This document shows, one piece after another, positions 1-7,157 of a stretch of 35,814 nt of DNA (position 1 is the stretch's first letter; each line of letters starts with the position of its first letter). The position numbers and the translations under genes were made by a program. The notes beneath the pieces are model-generated. The model was not told where the DNA came from and searched no databases. It was given only the letters and a program-made list of their open reading frames with translations. The stretch is from an uncultured Bacilli bacterium (GTDB lineage Bacteria; Bacillota_I; Bacilli_A; RF39; UBA660), in NCBI GenBank assembly GCA_947623625.1, contig CANQHD010000008.1, positions 1 through 35,814 of the forward strand, given 5' to 3'.

Positions 1-42
1 ATTTCAAGGCTTTTATAATTTTAGAAAAAAAGAAAAGAACTG

Positions 43-64
43 AATGAATTTATTTTATTTCATT
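43..64 (-). terminator. possible weak terminator after gmk
   Basis: A 6-bp inverted repeat, AATGAA and TTCATT with a 10-nt AT loop, lies just downstream of the gmk stop and is followed on the minus strand by a pyrimidine-rich run (cttttctttttttc). The stem has almost no G or C, so it would be a weak terminator. The remaining bases 1-77 show no coding signal. Confidence 0.25.
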
Positions 65-77
65 ACAGCCCCTTTTT

Positions 78-761
78 CTAGCTTAATTTATCTTGAATTG
101 TCTCGGATGAAAACTCTTTATTTGAGATGAGTTCTTCATGAATATCTTCTTCAACTGTATCTAAAAATACTTCTTCAATACGATCCACTCTTAATCGTTC
201 TGCCTCTAAAATCGCTGCCATTTTTAAAGCTGCATCTTCTACTTTATCATTGACAATAACATAGTTATACTTACTTACTTCATTAATTTCTTCATAAGCA
301 CGCTGAAAACGTTTTCTAATTTTTTCTTGATCTTCCGTTTTTCTTCCCTCAAGACGTCTTTTTAACTCTTTCATACTAGGAGGCAAGATAAAGATAAAAA
401 TTGTCTCTGGTAATCGTTCTTTAATCTTTAAAGCACCTTGAATTTCAATTTCCAACAAAACATCAAAGCCTTGATCGAGTTTTTCCTTAATTGGAGCTTT
501 CGGTGTTCCATAGTAATTTCCAGCATAAGTAGCATATTCTAAAAAAGCACCTTCCTTAATTTGTTTTTCAAATTCTTCTTTTGTATAAAAGTAATAACTA
601 ACAGATGGGATGTCTCCTTCTCGCATCTTTCTTGTAGTTGCTGAGATAGAAAGCCACGTATTTTTGTGTGTCTTTAAAAATTCTTGGATGACAGATCCCT
701 TTCCACATCCAGAAGGACCCGATAAGACAATCAACATTCCTTGTTTTTTCGTTTGAATCAT
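78..761 (-). CDS. gmk: guanylate kinase
   Basis: Cytosolic guanylate kinase, which phosphorylates GMP to GDP with ATP in purine nucleotide salvage and synthesis. The P-loop GPSGCGKGS is near residues 15-23, followed by the GMP-binding region (RKMREGDIPSVSYYF, then EYATYAGNYYGTP) and a lid segment rich in Arg (RRLEGRKTEDQEKIRKR). At 227 aa it is slightly longer than usual (about 205) because of an acidic C-terminal tail (VEEDIHEELISN). The ATG overlaps the upstream tmcAL stop as ATGA, and GGAGGG lies just before it, so the two genes are translationally coupled and probably share one transcript. Identification is secure. Confidence 0.97.
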   Translation of the reverse strand: MIQTKKQGMLIVLSGPSGCGKGSVIQEFLKTHKNTWLSISATTRKMREGDIPSVSYYFYTKEEFEKQIKEGAFLEYATYAGNYYGTPKAPIKEKLDQGFDVLLEIEIQGALKIKERLPETIFIFILPPSMKELKRRLEGRKTEDQEKIRKRFQRAYEEINEVSKYNYVIVNDKVEDAALKMAAILEAERLRVDRIEEVFLDTVEEDIHEELISNKEFSSETIQDKLS

Positions 762-1933
762 AATTCATTCTCCCTCCTTACACGAATTGGAGCTTTTTGA
801 AACTCCTCATGAATTAATTTATTTTTATCTTCTCTACCTAAAGCATAAATGGAAGTTGCAAGAATATCCAACTTTAATAATTCTTGATGTTCTCTTCTAA
901 ATTTACTGATAATAGGAATTGGGCAATTCTTTTTTATTTGATTTAAATGTCTTTGTCCTTTCTCAGTAAACCCAAGAAGTCGAATATAATTTTTAAATGT
1001 TTTTTTGGCATCTTCTTTTCTAAAACCTACTAAAATATGTAAAAGTGTCCTTGATAGATAATTATAAGTGTGATTTTTCGTCTCTAAAGAATGGATGAGT
1101 TCTTCATAATTTTTAGCAACCAATATTTTTTCTTTTAGTTTGGGTAAGAGATTTTCATCCACCCCTAAATAGATACTTAAATCCCTACTAGAAAGGATTT
1201 TATACTCTAAGTAAGGAAAATAATCATCCTGCATACTAAATCCCTTAGAAAGAGCCTTTAAAACATCTTTTTCAATATAGTTATCTATTCTTTGTTCATC
1301 TTTTAAAGACTTTCTTAAAAAGTTTGCACTCATCATACAAGATTTATTTTCATCATGATAATCTTTTTCTCTTTGAACAGGAAAAAGCTCAAAATTGGCA
1401 TTTAACTTTTTCATCGCTTTTAAATAACTAATAATGAGTAAATCATTAGGCAATTGATATCTTTTCCCCGTTAATTCTTCTAAAGCAAGAGAAAGTGCAG
1501 TTGGATAGTTATTTCCCATTTTTAAAAACACTTGCACTAAACTATTAAAACTTTCATCTTCTTGTGCGATTGCATAAGACTTTAATCCTTTAATATCATT
1601 GGATTCTGTTCCAAATGCAATCACATCTACTTCCAAGGCTTTTAAAAGAGAAATGGCTCCAGTTGCAAAAATATCTGCGCTTTGTGTAGCATAGAAAAAT
1701 GGAAGTTCAACAACAAGATCAACTCCATGATGAAGAATAATTTCTGTCTTCGTCCATTTATCGAGTAAAGATGGTATTCCTCTTTGTTGAAAATTGCCAC
1801 TTAAGACAACAACAATTGTCGCATCCTTATATTTTTCTTTGACTTTTTGAATCAGTTTTTCATGTCCTTTATGAAATGGATTCAATTCTGCAACAATCCC
1901 AACCGTCACAAAACATTCCTCCTTTTTGTTCAT
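758..1933 (-). CDS. tmcAL: tRNA(Met) cytidine acetate ligase (TmcAL, formerly YlbM)
   Basis: Nucleotidyltransferase-fold enzyme that in B. subtilis uses acetate and ATP to make N4-acetylcytidine at the wobble position of elongator tRNA-Met. The N-terminal signature GIVAELNPFHKGHEKLI (about residues 12-28) is the adenylate-binding HxGH region, and VVLSGNFQQRG and ELPFFYATQSA are typical of this family. Length (391 aa) fits. In B. subtilis the gene sits beside ylbL and ylbJ; here those are more than 12 kb away, and tmcAL is instead paired with gmk. A plausible promoter (TTTACA-16-TAAAAT) and an AGGAGG-like site precede the ATG. The -35 box overlaps that of the divergent xerD. Confidence 0.95.
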   Translation of the reverse strand: MNKKEECFVTVGIVAELNPFHKGHEKLIQKVKEKYKDATIVVVLSGNFQQRGIPSLLDKWTKTEIILHHGVDLVVELPFFYATQSADIFATGAISLLKALEVDVIAFGTESNDIKGLKSYAIAQEDESFNSLVQVFLKMGNNYPTALSLALEELTGKRYQLPNDLLIISYLKAMKKLNANFELFPVQREKDYHDENKSCMMSANFLRKSLKDEQRIDNYIEKDVLKALSKGFSMQDDYFPYLEYKILSSRDLSIYLGVDENLLPKLKEKILVAKNYEELIHSLETKNHTYNYLSRTLLHILVGFRKEDAKKTFKNYIRLLGFTEKGQRHLNQIKKNCPIPIISKFRREHQELLKLDILATSIYALGREDKNKLIHEEFQKAPIRVRRENEL

Positions 1934-1935
1934 TT

Positions 1936-1963
1936 ATTTTAGCACAAATTTGTTATTTGTAAA
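1936..1963 (-). promoter_or_regulatory. predicted sigma-A promoter for tmcAL-gmk
   Basis: On the minus strand TTTACA (1963-1958) is separated by 16 nt from TAAAAT (1941-1936). It faces away from the xerD promoter and shares its -35 bases. Confidence 0.5.
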
Positions 1964-1985
1964 AGTCTTATAATTCATCTATAAT
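1957..1985 (+). promoter_or_regulatory. predicted sigma-A promoter for xerD-deoB
   Basis: TTGTAA (1957-1962), 17-nt spacer, TATAAT (1980-1985). Transcription would begin near 1992, leaving only about 10 nt before the TTG start at 2003, so the Shine-Dalgarno AGGTGG would lie at the very 5' end of the message. Confidence 0.55.
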
Positions 1986-2002
1986 AAGAATAGGTGGTTA
2001 AT

Positions 2003-2923
2003 TTGAAAATAGAGGATGCAATGGATAATTATATTGATGTTTGTGCATATGAGCGGGGTCTATCTTTTAATACAAAAGAGACATATCAATACACTTTAAA
2101 GCATTATAATCTTTTTTTAAAAGAAAAGTTTTCTTTAATGGATGTTTCATCGATTCAAACTGAAATGATTACAGATTATTTAAAATTTTTATTTCAAAAA
2201 GGAGAAAAGGACAGTACAGTTGCCCATACTTTAACAGTTATTAAGAATTTTCATCACTATCTTTTAAGGGAAAAGTTTGTTTTAGAAGATGTCTCTTGTT
2301 TTATTGTGCGTCCTAAGATGAAAAAAACGCTTCCTAAAGCTCTTTCACAAGAAGAGGTGGATATTCTTTTAAATATTGATTTAAAAACGCCATTTGACTA
2401 TCGAAATAAATGTATGCTAGAATTGATTTATGCAACAGGGCTACGGATTTCTGAAGCAATTTCTCTGACAGTATTTGATATTGATTTTACGAATTGTGTA
2501 ATTCGAATAAAAGGGAAGGGGAGTAAGGAGAGAATCATTCCTTTAGGTGAATATGCTCTTTATTATCTAAAAGCTTATCTTGATGTGCGCTCTTCTCTTT
2601 TAAAAAAAGAAAGTACAGATTTTTTATTTTTAAACAATCGTGGAACAGGGATTTCAAGACAGGGTTTTTTTAAGATTTTAAAGCAATTACTTTTAGAAAA
2701 AGGATTAAGAACAGATATTTCACCTCATAGTTTAAGACACAGTTTTGCAACACATTTATTATCCAATGGAGCAGATCTTAGAAGTATTCAAATGCTTTTA
2801 GGGCACTCGGATATTGAAACGACAAAAATTTATACACATATCGGTCAAGATGCGATTCAAAAAGCATATCAAGACTATCATCCAAGAAATAAATTAGGGG
2901 AAGAAAGAAGGATGGAAAAATGA
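2003..2923 (+). CDS. xerD: tyrosine recombinase XerD (XerC/XerD family)
   Basis: Site-specific tyrosine recombinase that resolves chromosome dimers at dif together with FtsK. It has a SAM-like N-terminal core-binding domain (about 1-105) and a catalytic domain. Counting from the chosen TTG start, all catalytic residues are present: Arg148 (ATGLRISE), Lys172 (KGKGSKER), His242 and Arg245 (HSLRH), His268 (LLGHSD) and Tyr277 (IYTHI). These fall where E. coli XerD has them, within 2 residues. I chose TTG at 2003 because AGGTGG sits 5 nt upstream; the GTG at 1994 overlaps that site. The stop overlaps deoB (ATGA). The neighbour deoB is shared with B. subtilis xerD-drm, which favours XerD over XerC. 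A dif-like sequence lies about 1.8 kb downstream. Confidence 0.93.
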   Translation: MKIEDAMDNYIDVCAYERGLSFNTKETYQYTLKHYNLFLKEKFSLMDVSSIQTEMITDYLKFLFQKGEKDSTVAHTLTVIKNFHHYLLREKFVLEDVSCFIVRPKMKKTLPKALSQEEVDILLNIDLKTPFDYRNKCMLELIYATGLRISEAISLTVFDIDFTNCVIRIKGKGSKERIIPLGEYALYYLKAYLDVRSSLLKKESTDFLFLNNRGTGISRQGFFKILKQLLLEKGLRTDISPHSLRHSFATHLLSNGADLRSIQMLLGHSDIETTKIYTHIGQDAIQKAYQDYHPRNKLGEERRMEK

Positions 2924-4089
2924 AATTTAAACGAGTATTTTTGATGGTACTGGACTCTCTTGGAGTTGGAGAGGCACAAGATGCAGCGCTTTATCAAGAC
3001 TCAGGCTGTAATACTTTAGGGCATATTAAGGAAAAGTGTGATTTGTTTATTCCAAATTTAAAGAAAATAGGTTTTTTAAATACGCTTAATATGGATGAAA
3101 ATTTAGAAGTGGATGCTTATTATACAATTGCTCGACCTAACAATGCAGGAAAAGATACTTTAGCAGGACACTATGAAATGATGGGAATTACTTCAAATAT
3201 TCCCTTTAAAACTTTCAACGAAAATGGGTTTCCGATTGAATTGATTGATGAAATTGAAAAAGTTACAGGAAGACGTGTAATTGGCAATCGGTCTTGTAAC
3301 AACAATGAAATTATCAATGAATTGGGCGAAAGACAGTTAAACTATGGTTCTTTAATTGTCTACACATCGGCTGATTCGGATTTACAAATCGCAGCTCATG
3401 AAGACATTATCTCTCCAGAACAACTTTACCAATATTGTGAGAAGATAAGGGCTTTAACGGTTCGTGAAGATTGGTTAGTAGGGCGAGTTATTGCAAGACC
3501 ATTTGTAGGAAGTTTAGGAAAGTTTCGTCTTAACAATAGTGGAAGAAAGGACTATCCTGTCAAACCTCCTAAAAAAACGGTGTTAGATTGTTTGAATGAG
3601 AATCATTATAATGTCATCGCAATTGGAAAAATCAACGATATTTTTGATGGACAAGGTATTAATAAATATATGAAAGCAAGCAATAATATGGATGCTATTA
3701 ATAAACTAACCAGTGTAATTGAGAAAAATTTTACAGGGCTTTGCATGGTGAATCTCTGTGATTTTGATAGTCTTTACGGTCATAGCCGCGATGTGGAAGG
3801 CTATGCGAAAGCAATTGAAGAATTGGATGTTGAAATACCACTTTTGTTAAATAAGTTGGAGCTCGATGATTTATTAATTATCACCGCAGATCATGGAAAT
3901 GATCCGACATTTAAAGGGTGCGATCACACAAGGGAAAATGTGCCTGTTCTTTTCTACAGTCGCAATTTTAAAAGTCCACATCGATTACCAATTCAGTCCA
4001 CACTTGCAAATATTGGAGCAACAATCGCTGATAATTTTGAAGTATTACCTCCAGAAATTGGAAAAAGTATTTTGAATGAATTAGTATAA
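2920..4089 (+). CDS. deoB: phosphopentomutase
   Basis: Interconverts ribose-1-phosphate and ribose-5-phosphate (and the deoxy forms) in nucleoside salvage; it belongs to the alkaline-phosphatase superfamily with two Mn ions. Visible metal and active-site segments are LDSLGVGEAQDA near the N-terminus, DTLAGHYEMMG with the phosphate-accepting Thr, and ADHGNDP and DHTRE near the C-terminus. The 389 aa match the family length. The gene overlaps the xerD stop by 4 nt, so translation is coupled. The B. subtilis operon continues with a purine nucleoside phosphorylase; here it ends at a strong hairpin instead. Confidence 0.97.
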   Translation: MKFKRVFLMVLDSLGVGEAQDAALYQDSGCNTLGHIKEKCDLFIPNLKKIGFLNTLNMDENLEVDAYYTIARPNNAGKDTLAGHYEMMGITSNIPFKTFNENGFPIELIDEIEKVTGRRVIGNRSCNNNEIINELGERQLNYGSLIVYTSADSDLQIAAHEDIISPEQLYQYCEKIRALTVREDWLVGRVIARPFVGSLGKFRLNNSGRKDYPVKPPKKTVLDCLNENHYNVIAIGKINDIFDGQGINKYMKASNNMDAINKLTSVIEKNFTGLCMVNLCDFDSLYGHSRDVEGYAKAIEELDVEIPLLLNKLELDDLLIITADHGNDPTFKGCDHTRENVPVLFYSRNFKSPHRLPIQSTLANIGATIADNFEVLPPEIGKSILNELV

Positions 4090-4106
4090 GAGAGTAGGGG
4101 AAAAGA

Positions 4107-4136
4107 AAGAAGAGAACGCTTATCTGTTCTCTTCTT
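4107..4136. terminator. bidirectional terminator between deoB and the Asn-rich ORF
   Basis: An 11-bp perfect stem AAGAAGAGAAC / GTTCTCTTCTT with an 8-nt loop. The minus strand continues into tctttcttttccc and the plus strand into ttgattatttct. The TAA stop of the minus-strand Asn-rich ORF (4120-4122) lies in the loop. Confidence 0.7.
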
Positions 4137-4308
4137 GATTATTTCTGTCAAAATTTCTTTTGAATTCGTTTTGATTTTCAAAATTTCTATTATTAGAAGA
4201 ATTCTGATTGAATCTGTTTTCATTATTATTTTGACGATTTTCATTAGAACAATTGTTGTTGTTTTTTCTGTTATTATTGTTATTGTTCTTTTGATTATTT
4301 TGTTTCAT
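4120..4308 (-). CDS. asparagine-rich small protein, unknown function
   Basis: A 62-aa ORF in which nearly half the residues (29) are Asn, with scattered Arg, Gln and Glu, a single Cys (NNNNCSNENR) and no hydrophobic core or membrane segment. I start at the ATG at 4308 because GAGGAG lies 9 nt upstream; the longer ORF-track version starts upstream of this site. The stop sits inside a terminator hairpin, which supports a real transcription unit. Low-complexity Asn/Gln-rich small proteins in spore formers include gamma-type small acid-soluble spore proteins and some coat proteins, so a spore role is conceivable, but there is no recognisable motif. The GTT/ATT-rich plus-strand ORF over the same bases is a shadow. 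It could also be a simple-sequence artefact. Confidence 0.5.
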   Translation of the reverse strand: MKQNNQKNNNNNNRKNNNNCSNENRQNNNENRFNQNSSNNRNFENQNEFKRNFDRNNQEENR

Positions 4309-4541
4309 TATTCTCAACTCCTCTTTCATTATTATGAACAAAAAGACAATAAATATTATGTTTTTGCGGAAAATTAATTGCCACTATCTTCCAAAAAAAT
4401 TGTACAACTCCCCTATTTAAATTTCTTAAAAAAGGGGAGAAGCATTACCTATTTTGAATTTAAATTTGTTAAACAACGTTATTGTTATATTTATATACAT
4501 ATAATTTTTTTATTAAATATATATGAATAGACAGGAGGAAA

Positions 4542-4580
4542 ATGGAAAGAATAGATTCAAATTACTTTTATAAGAGATAG
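4542..4580 (+). pseudogene. orphan RBS with 12-codon ORF, possible decayed gene
   Basis: ACAGGAGGAAAATGG gives a textbook AGGAGG only 3 nt before an ATG, and TATAAT lies about 30 nt upstream (4499-4504), but the frame (MERIDSNYFYKR) closes after 12 codons. It could be a leader peptide, the wreck of a gene, or chance in AT-rich DNA. There is nothing recognisable downstream. Confidence 0.2.
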
Positions 4581-4689
4581 TTTAAGTTTAAAGACAAAAA
4601 ATTTTAAATAAGCAATAAATTGATTTATATTATTATAGATGATGGGAAAAATAAAAAGAGGAAGCATTGCATTCTATTAATTTTAACAA

Positions 4690-4717
4690 AGTTAACATAA
4701 TATCTATTATGCAAAGT
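4690..4717 (-). other. dif: dif site (XerC/XerD recombination site)
   Basis: Read on the minus strand the 28 bp are ACTTTGCATAA-TAGATA-TTATGTTAACT. Against B. subtilis dif as I recall it (ACTTCCTAGAATATATATTATGTAAACT), 22 of 28 positions match, including an 11-bp run ATATTATGT around the centre and right arm. The XerD-arm half TTATGTTAACT differs at one position. The two 11-bp arms are imperfect inverted repeats (8 of 11) flanking a 6-bp centre, as expected for XerC/XerD binding. It lies in a non-coding gap near xerD, at a point where gene strand bias changes. Site identity is inferred from pattern and context only. Confidence 0.8.
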
Positions 4718-5085
4718 TGATAATTTCTTTTAAAATAACAATTAGTTATTAATCTAATCCTATAATTTACTTAATATTATTATATCCAATTTTTATTATT
4801 TTAATATTATAAATCATAGTTTATTTAAAATAATTATAAAATGAATCCTTTTTCATGTTTCAATAAACTTATTCAATTCCAAAATTTTTTAATTTTATAA
4901 ATTTTTAAATTATGTTAAATATAAATTTAAGTTTTTAAAATTAAATACAAATTAATTAATTAATTTAATTATTAAATTTTAAATTCATCAATATCAAATC
5001 ATAAATTATTATTTTTATGAATAATGAATAATATGTTTTCTTTTTTCTCATCACTTTATTCATTATCACGTAATAGGAGAGATAT

Positions 5086-5160
5086 ATGAATTTAATGAAA
5101 CAGAAGAAGAAAAAATTATCCTTTTTACTATCTCTTCCCCTACTCCTTTTTAAATTATAG
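5086..5160 (+). CDS. possible 24-aa hydrophobic peptide
   Basis: AGGAGAG ends 4 nt before an ATG that opens a 24-codon frame: a Lys-rich head (KQKKKK) and a hydrophobic tail (LSFLLSLPLLLF). This layout resembles small membrane peptides or type I toxins, but the spacing is tight (a second in-frame ATG is 13 nt from the site) and AT-rich DNA produces such frames by chance. No family is recognised. Confidence 0.2.
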   Translation: MNLMKQKKKKLSFLLSLPLLLFKL

Positions 5161-5177
5161 TTTACACTTATTTACAC

Positions 5178-5205
5178 ATAATAAAAAGGTGAGTATTACA
5201 CCTTT
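5178..5205 (-). terminator. terminator of the HTH gene
   Basis: Minus strand AAAGGTG-taatact-CACCTTT followed by TTATTATG, so the right arm runs into a T-rich tail. The TAA stop of the HTH gene (5198-5196) lies in the loop. Confidence 0.7.
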
Positions 5206-5963
5206 CGTGATTGAATTTCAGCAATTTTTTCTAAAACTTCTTTAGCGTTTGATTCATTAATCTCATTAAATCCTAACTCTCTTAAAGCTTGAACTTTAGC
5301 TGTGTTTAGCTCTTGAGTTCTGCTTAATTTTTCTTCATTTTTTAGTTCAATGTCTCTTACAAAACGTTTATGTGTTTCAGCAATCTTATTTTTAGATGCT
5401 CCACCATTATTATATAAAGTCATAGCAGAAAACATAATACTTTCAAAAATAAATTGCTTATCTTTATTAAAAACAAACTCCATTGGAGGCGTAAATCCTA
5501 ATGATTTAGACATATATACTAAAATATATCTTAATTCCTCTGTTGTCTCCATTGACTGCAAGTAATGGTATAAATAACAATAGGTATTGTAAGTATTTTT
5601 TGTTTTATCCTCTTGGAGTTTTTCTTTTAAAAGATTAATAATATCTGACAAGATTTCCTGCTCTTTTTTATTAAATCCTTTAAGATCTGCTAAAATTTCT
5701 CGATTAGAGGAATCACGCACCCCCTCATTTAATCTGTTTTCAACTTCAATAATATAATCTCCATCTACTTTAATCGTTCCAAAGATTTCTTCATTTTCTA
5801 TGTTTAACAAACTTAAAAGTTTGGTTGCTTTCTCCTTTGGCCATTCATTCAAGGTAGGCAGTGCTAGATAATTATATAGCATTTGTCTTGACACACCTAA
5901 ATATTTTGCAAGTCTTACTTTAGAAACACCTAGCTTCAAAAGTAATTCATTTAACTGTTCCAT
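5196..5963 (-). CDS. HTH (XRE/Cro-like) DNA-binding protein, unknown role
   Basis: A 255-aa soluble protein. Residues about 6-34 (LLLKLGVSKVRLAKYLGVSRQMLYNYL) form a helix-turn-helix of the XRE type with the recognition helix SRQMLYNYL. The remaining 220 aa are helical and charged, with a middle segment (FGTIKVDGDYIIEVENRL) and no recognised domain. I start at ATG 5963 because AGGAGGG lies about 9 nt upstream; the longer ORF-track start is a TTG upstream of the promoter -10 box. A near-consensus sigma-A promoter carries TTTAC/GTAAA half-sites, suggesting autoregulation. It lies between the dif region and mnmA as a monocistronic unit. It may be a host regulator or a leftover of a mobile element; neither is proven. 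Confidence 0.8.
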   Translation of the reverse strand: MEQLNELLLKLGVSKVRLAKYLGVSRQMLYNYLALPTLNEWPKEKATKLLSLLNIENEEIFGTIKVDGDYIIEVENRLNEGVRDSSNREILADLKGFNKKEQEILSDIINLLKEKLQEDKTKNTYNTYCYLYHYLQSMETTEELRYILVYMSKSLGFTPPMEFVFNKDKQFIFESIMFSAMTLYNNGGASKNKIAETHKRFVRDIELKNEEKLSRTQELNTAKVQALRELGFNEINESNAKEVLEKIAEIQSRKV

Positions 5964-5985
5964 TTCTTTATACCCTCCTAATATT

Positions 5986-6014
5986 ATTTTACAGAGGTTT
6001 TTGTAAATAGTCAA
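5986..6014 (-). promoter_or_regulatory. sigma-A promoter of the HTH gene
   Basis: Minus strand TTGACT (6014-6009), 17-nt spacer, TAAAAT (5991-5986). The distance to the ATG at 5963 leaves a short leader with a strong Shine-Dalgarno. Confidence 0.8.
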
Positions 6015-6030
6015 GTTATTTGTTGACAAA
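5988..6030. promoter_or_regulatory. candidate operator repeats over the HTH promoter
   Basis: Two inverted repeats cover the promoter: TTTAC-N10-GTAAA (5988-6007, spanning the -10 edge and spacer) and TTTGT-TG-ACAAA (6019-6030, just upstream of -35). Their position suggests repression by the adjacent HTH protein. This is inference from symmetry; AT-rich DNA gives short palindromes easily. Confidence 0.4.
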
Positions 6031-6035
6031 TTACT

Positions 6036-7157
6036 TTACAATAAATACCATAATTTTTTGCCATTTTTTTGAACTTCTTCAATAATTCCACCACCAAGAC
6101 AACGTGTTTCAAGATACAAAACACATGCTTGTCCTGGGGTAATTGCTTTTCCATTTTGATAATGAACACATATTTTATTATCACTAAGATAAGTAATCGT
6201 TACAGGATGATCTTGATCACGATACCTAAATTTAGCCATACACTCTTTTGGTCTTTCATCTCCATTAAAATTAAGATTTGAAACAATACAAGAGTCTGAG
6301 TAAAGATAAGAATTGTCTTCTCCTTCTTGAACATATAAAATATTCTTTTTTAAATCTTTTCCAACTGCAAAAAGTCGTTTTTTGGTTCCGCCTATTTCAA
6401 GTCCTCTTCTTTGTCCAATTGTATAATACATCAGTCCGTTGTGTTCACCTAAAACTTCTTTTGTTTCAATATCGACAATTTTTCCTTTTTGGGATGGAAG
6501 ATAATTTTTTAAGAAATTTTTAAAATTACGTTCCCCAATAAAGCAAATTCCTGTTGAATCTTTTTTATTGGCTGTGATTAAGTCATGTTGAAGTGCAATT
6601 TGGCGAACTTCACTTTTTAATATATCACTTAAAGGGAATAACACGTTTTTAAACTGCTCTTTAGAAACTTGGGAGAGAAAATAAGTTTGATCTTTACTCT
6701 CATCTTTTGCTCGCATTAATAATCCATCTTCAAGCTTAGCGTAATGACCTGTTGCAATATAATCCGCTCCTAATTTCTTCGCTTCTTTAACAAAAGCATC
6801 AAATTTAATATATTTGTTGCAAAAAATATCAGGGTTTGGTGTTCTTCCTTGTCTTAATTCGCTCAAAAAATATTCAAAAACATCATCCCAATACTCTTGA
6901 ATAAAATCAATACGATGAAGAGGAATATTTAACTTTTCACAAACTTTTTTGGCATCATTATAATCTTCTTCTTGAGGACAAATCAAATGATCGAGATTAG
7001 GATTTCCTAAAATATCGTTGTTAATAGAACTATCCCAATTACGCATAAAAAGTCCTTCTACTTCATATCCTTTTTCCATTAATAAAATTGCTGCAACAGA
7101 AGAATCCACACCACCAGACATTCCAACAATTACTTTTTTCTTGCCATTTGTTTCCAA
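6036..7157 (-). CDS. mnmA: tRNA-specific 2-thiouridylase MnmA
   Basis: Cytosolic enzyme that, with a cysteine desulfurase, puts sulfur on U34 of Lys, Glu and Gln tRNAs. The PP-loop SGGVDSSVA follows a short N-terminus. The two catalytic cysteines are visible in [13 protein letters not shown] and [10 protein letters not shown], and [16 protein letters not shown] and [12 protein letters not shown] are family hallmarks; the C-terminal beta-barrel ends with [11 protein letters not shown] prefer the TTG at 7157 (AAAGGG about 10 nt upstream; protein then starts [16 protein letters not shown], like other MnmA) over the ORF-track GTG at 7187, which has no ribosome site. It has a perfect consensus promoter. 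No cysteine desulfurase gene is adjacent. Confidence 0.95.
   Translation of the reverse strand: METNGKKKVIVGMSGGVDSSVAAILLMEKGYEVEGLFMRNWDSSINNDILGNPNLDHLICPQEEDYNDAKKVCEKLNIPLHRIDFIQEYWDDVFEYFLSELRQGRTPNPDIFCNKYIKFDAFVKEAKKLGADYIATGHYAKLEDGLLMRAKDESKDQTYFLSQVSKEQFKNVLFPLSDILKSEVRQIALQHDLITANKKDSTGICFIGERNFKNFLKNYLPSQKGKIVDIETKEVLGEHNGLMYYTIGQRRGLEIGGTKKRLFAVGKDLKKNILYVQEGEDNSYLYSDSCIVSNLNFNGDERPKECMAKFRYRDQDHPVTITYLSDNKICVHYQNGKAITPGQACVLYLETRCLGGGIIEEVQKNGKKLWYLL

Larger units (their letters stand above)
4379..5195. other. AT-rich gene-free interval around dif
   Basis: About 0.8 kb without any ORF over 30 codons and visibly richer in A+T than its neighbours, with runs such as aattaattaattaattt. 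It contains the dif-like site (4690-4717), an orphan Shine-Dalgarno followed by a 12-codon ORF (4542-4580), a short hydrophobic ORF (5086-5160), a CTCCCCT/AGGGGAG hairpin (4408-4439), and inverted copies of GAGTAGGGGA at 4092-4101 and 5136-5145 around it. Apart from these I see nothing; it may hold decayed coding sequence. Confidence 0.7.

Noticed and set aside
3993-4244. 83-aa minus-strand ORF overlapping deoB
   Set aside because: It runs through the terminator and the 3' end of deoB, and has no ribosome site.
4343-4370. Second dif-like string (AATAAATATTATGTTT)
   Set aside because: Only the centre and inner right arm match (about 15 of 28); the left arm and the outer AACT are missing. Such AT-rich strings occur by chance.
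4135-4377. 80-aa plus-strand ORF
   Set aside because: It is the antisense shadow of the Asn-rich ORF (Ile/Val-rich because AAT/AAC reads as ATT/GTT), with no ribosome site.
4310-4380. Sigma-G or sigma-F promoter before the Asn-rich ORF (CATAATA)
   Set aside because: A -10-like string exists, but no matching -35 element was found at 16-18 nt.
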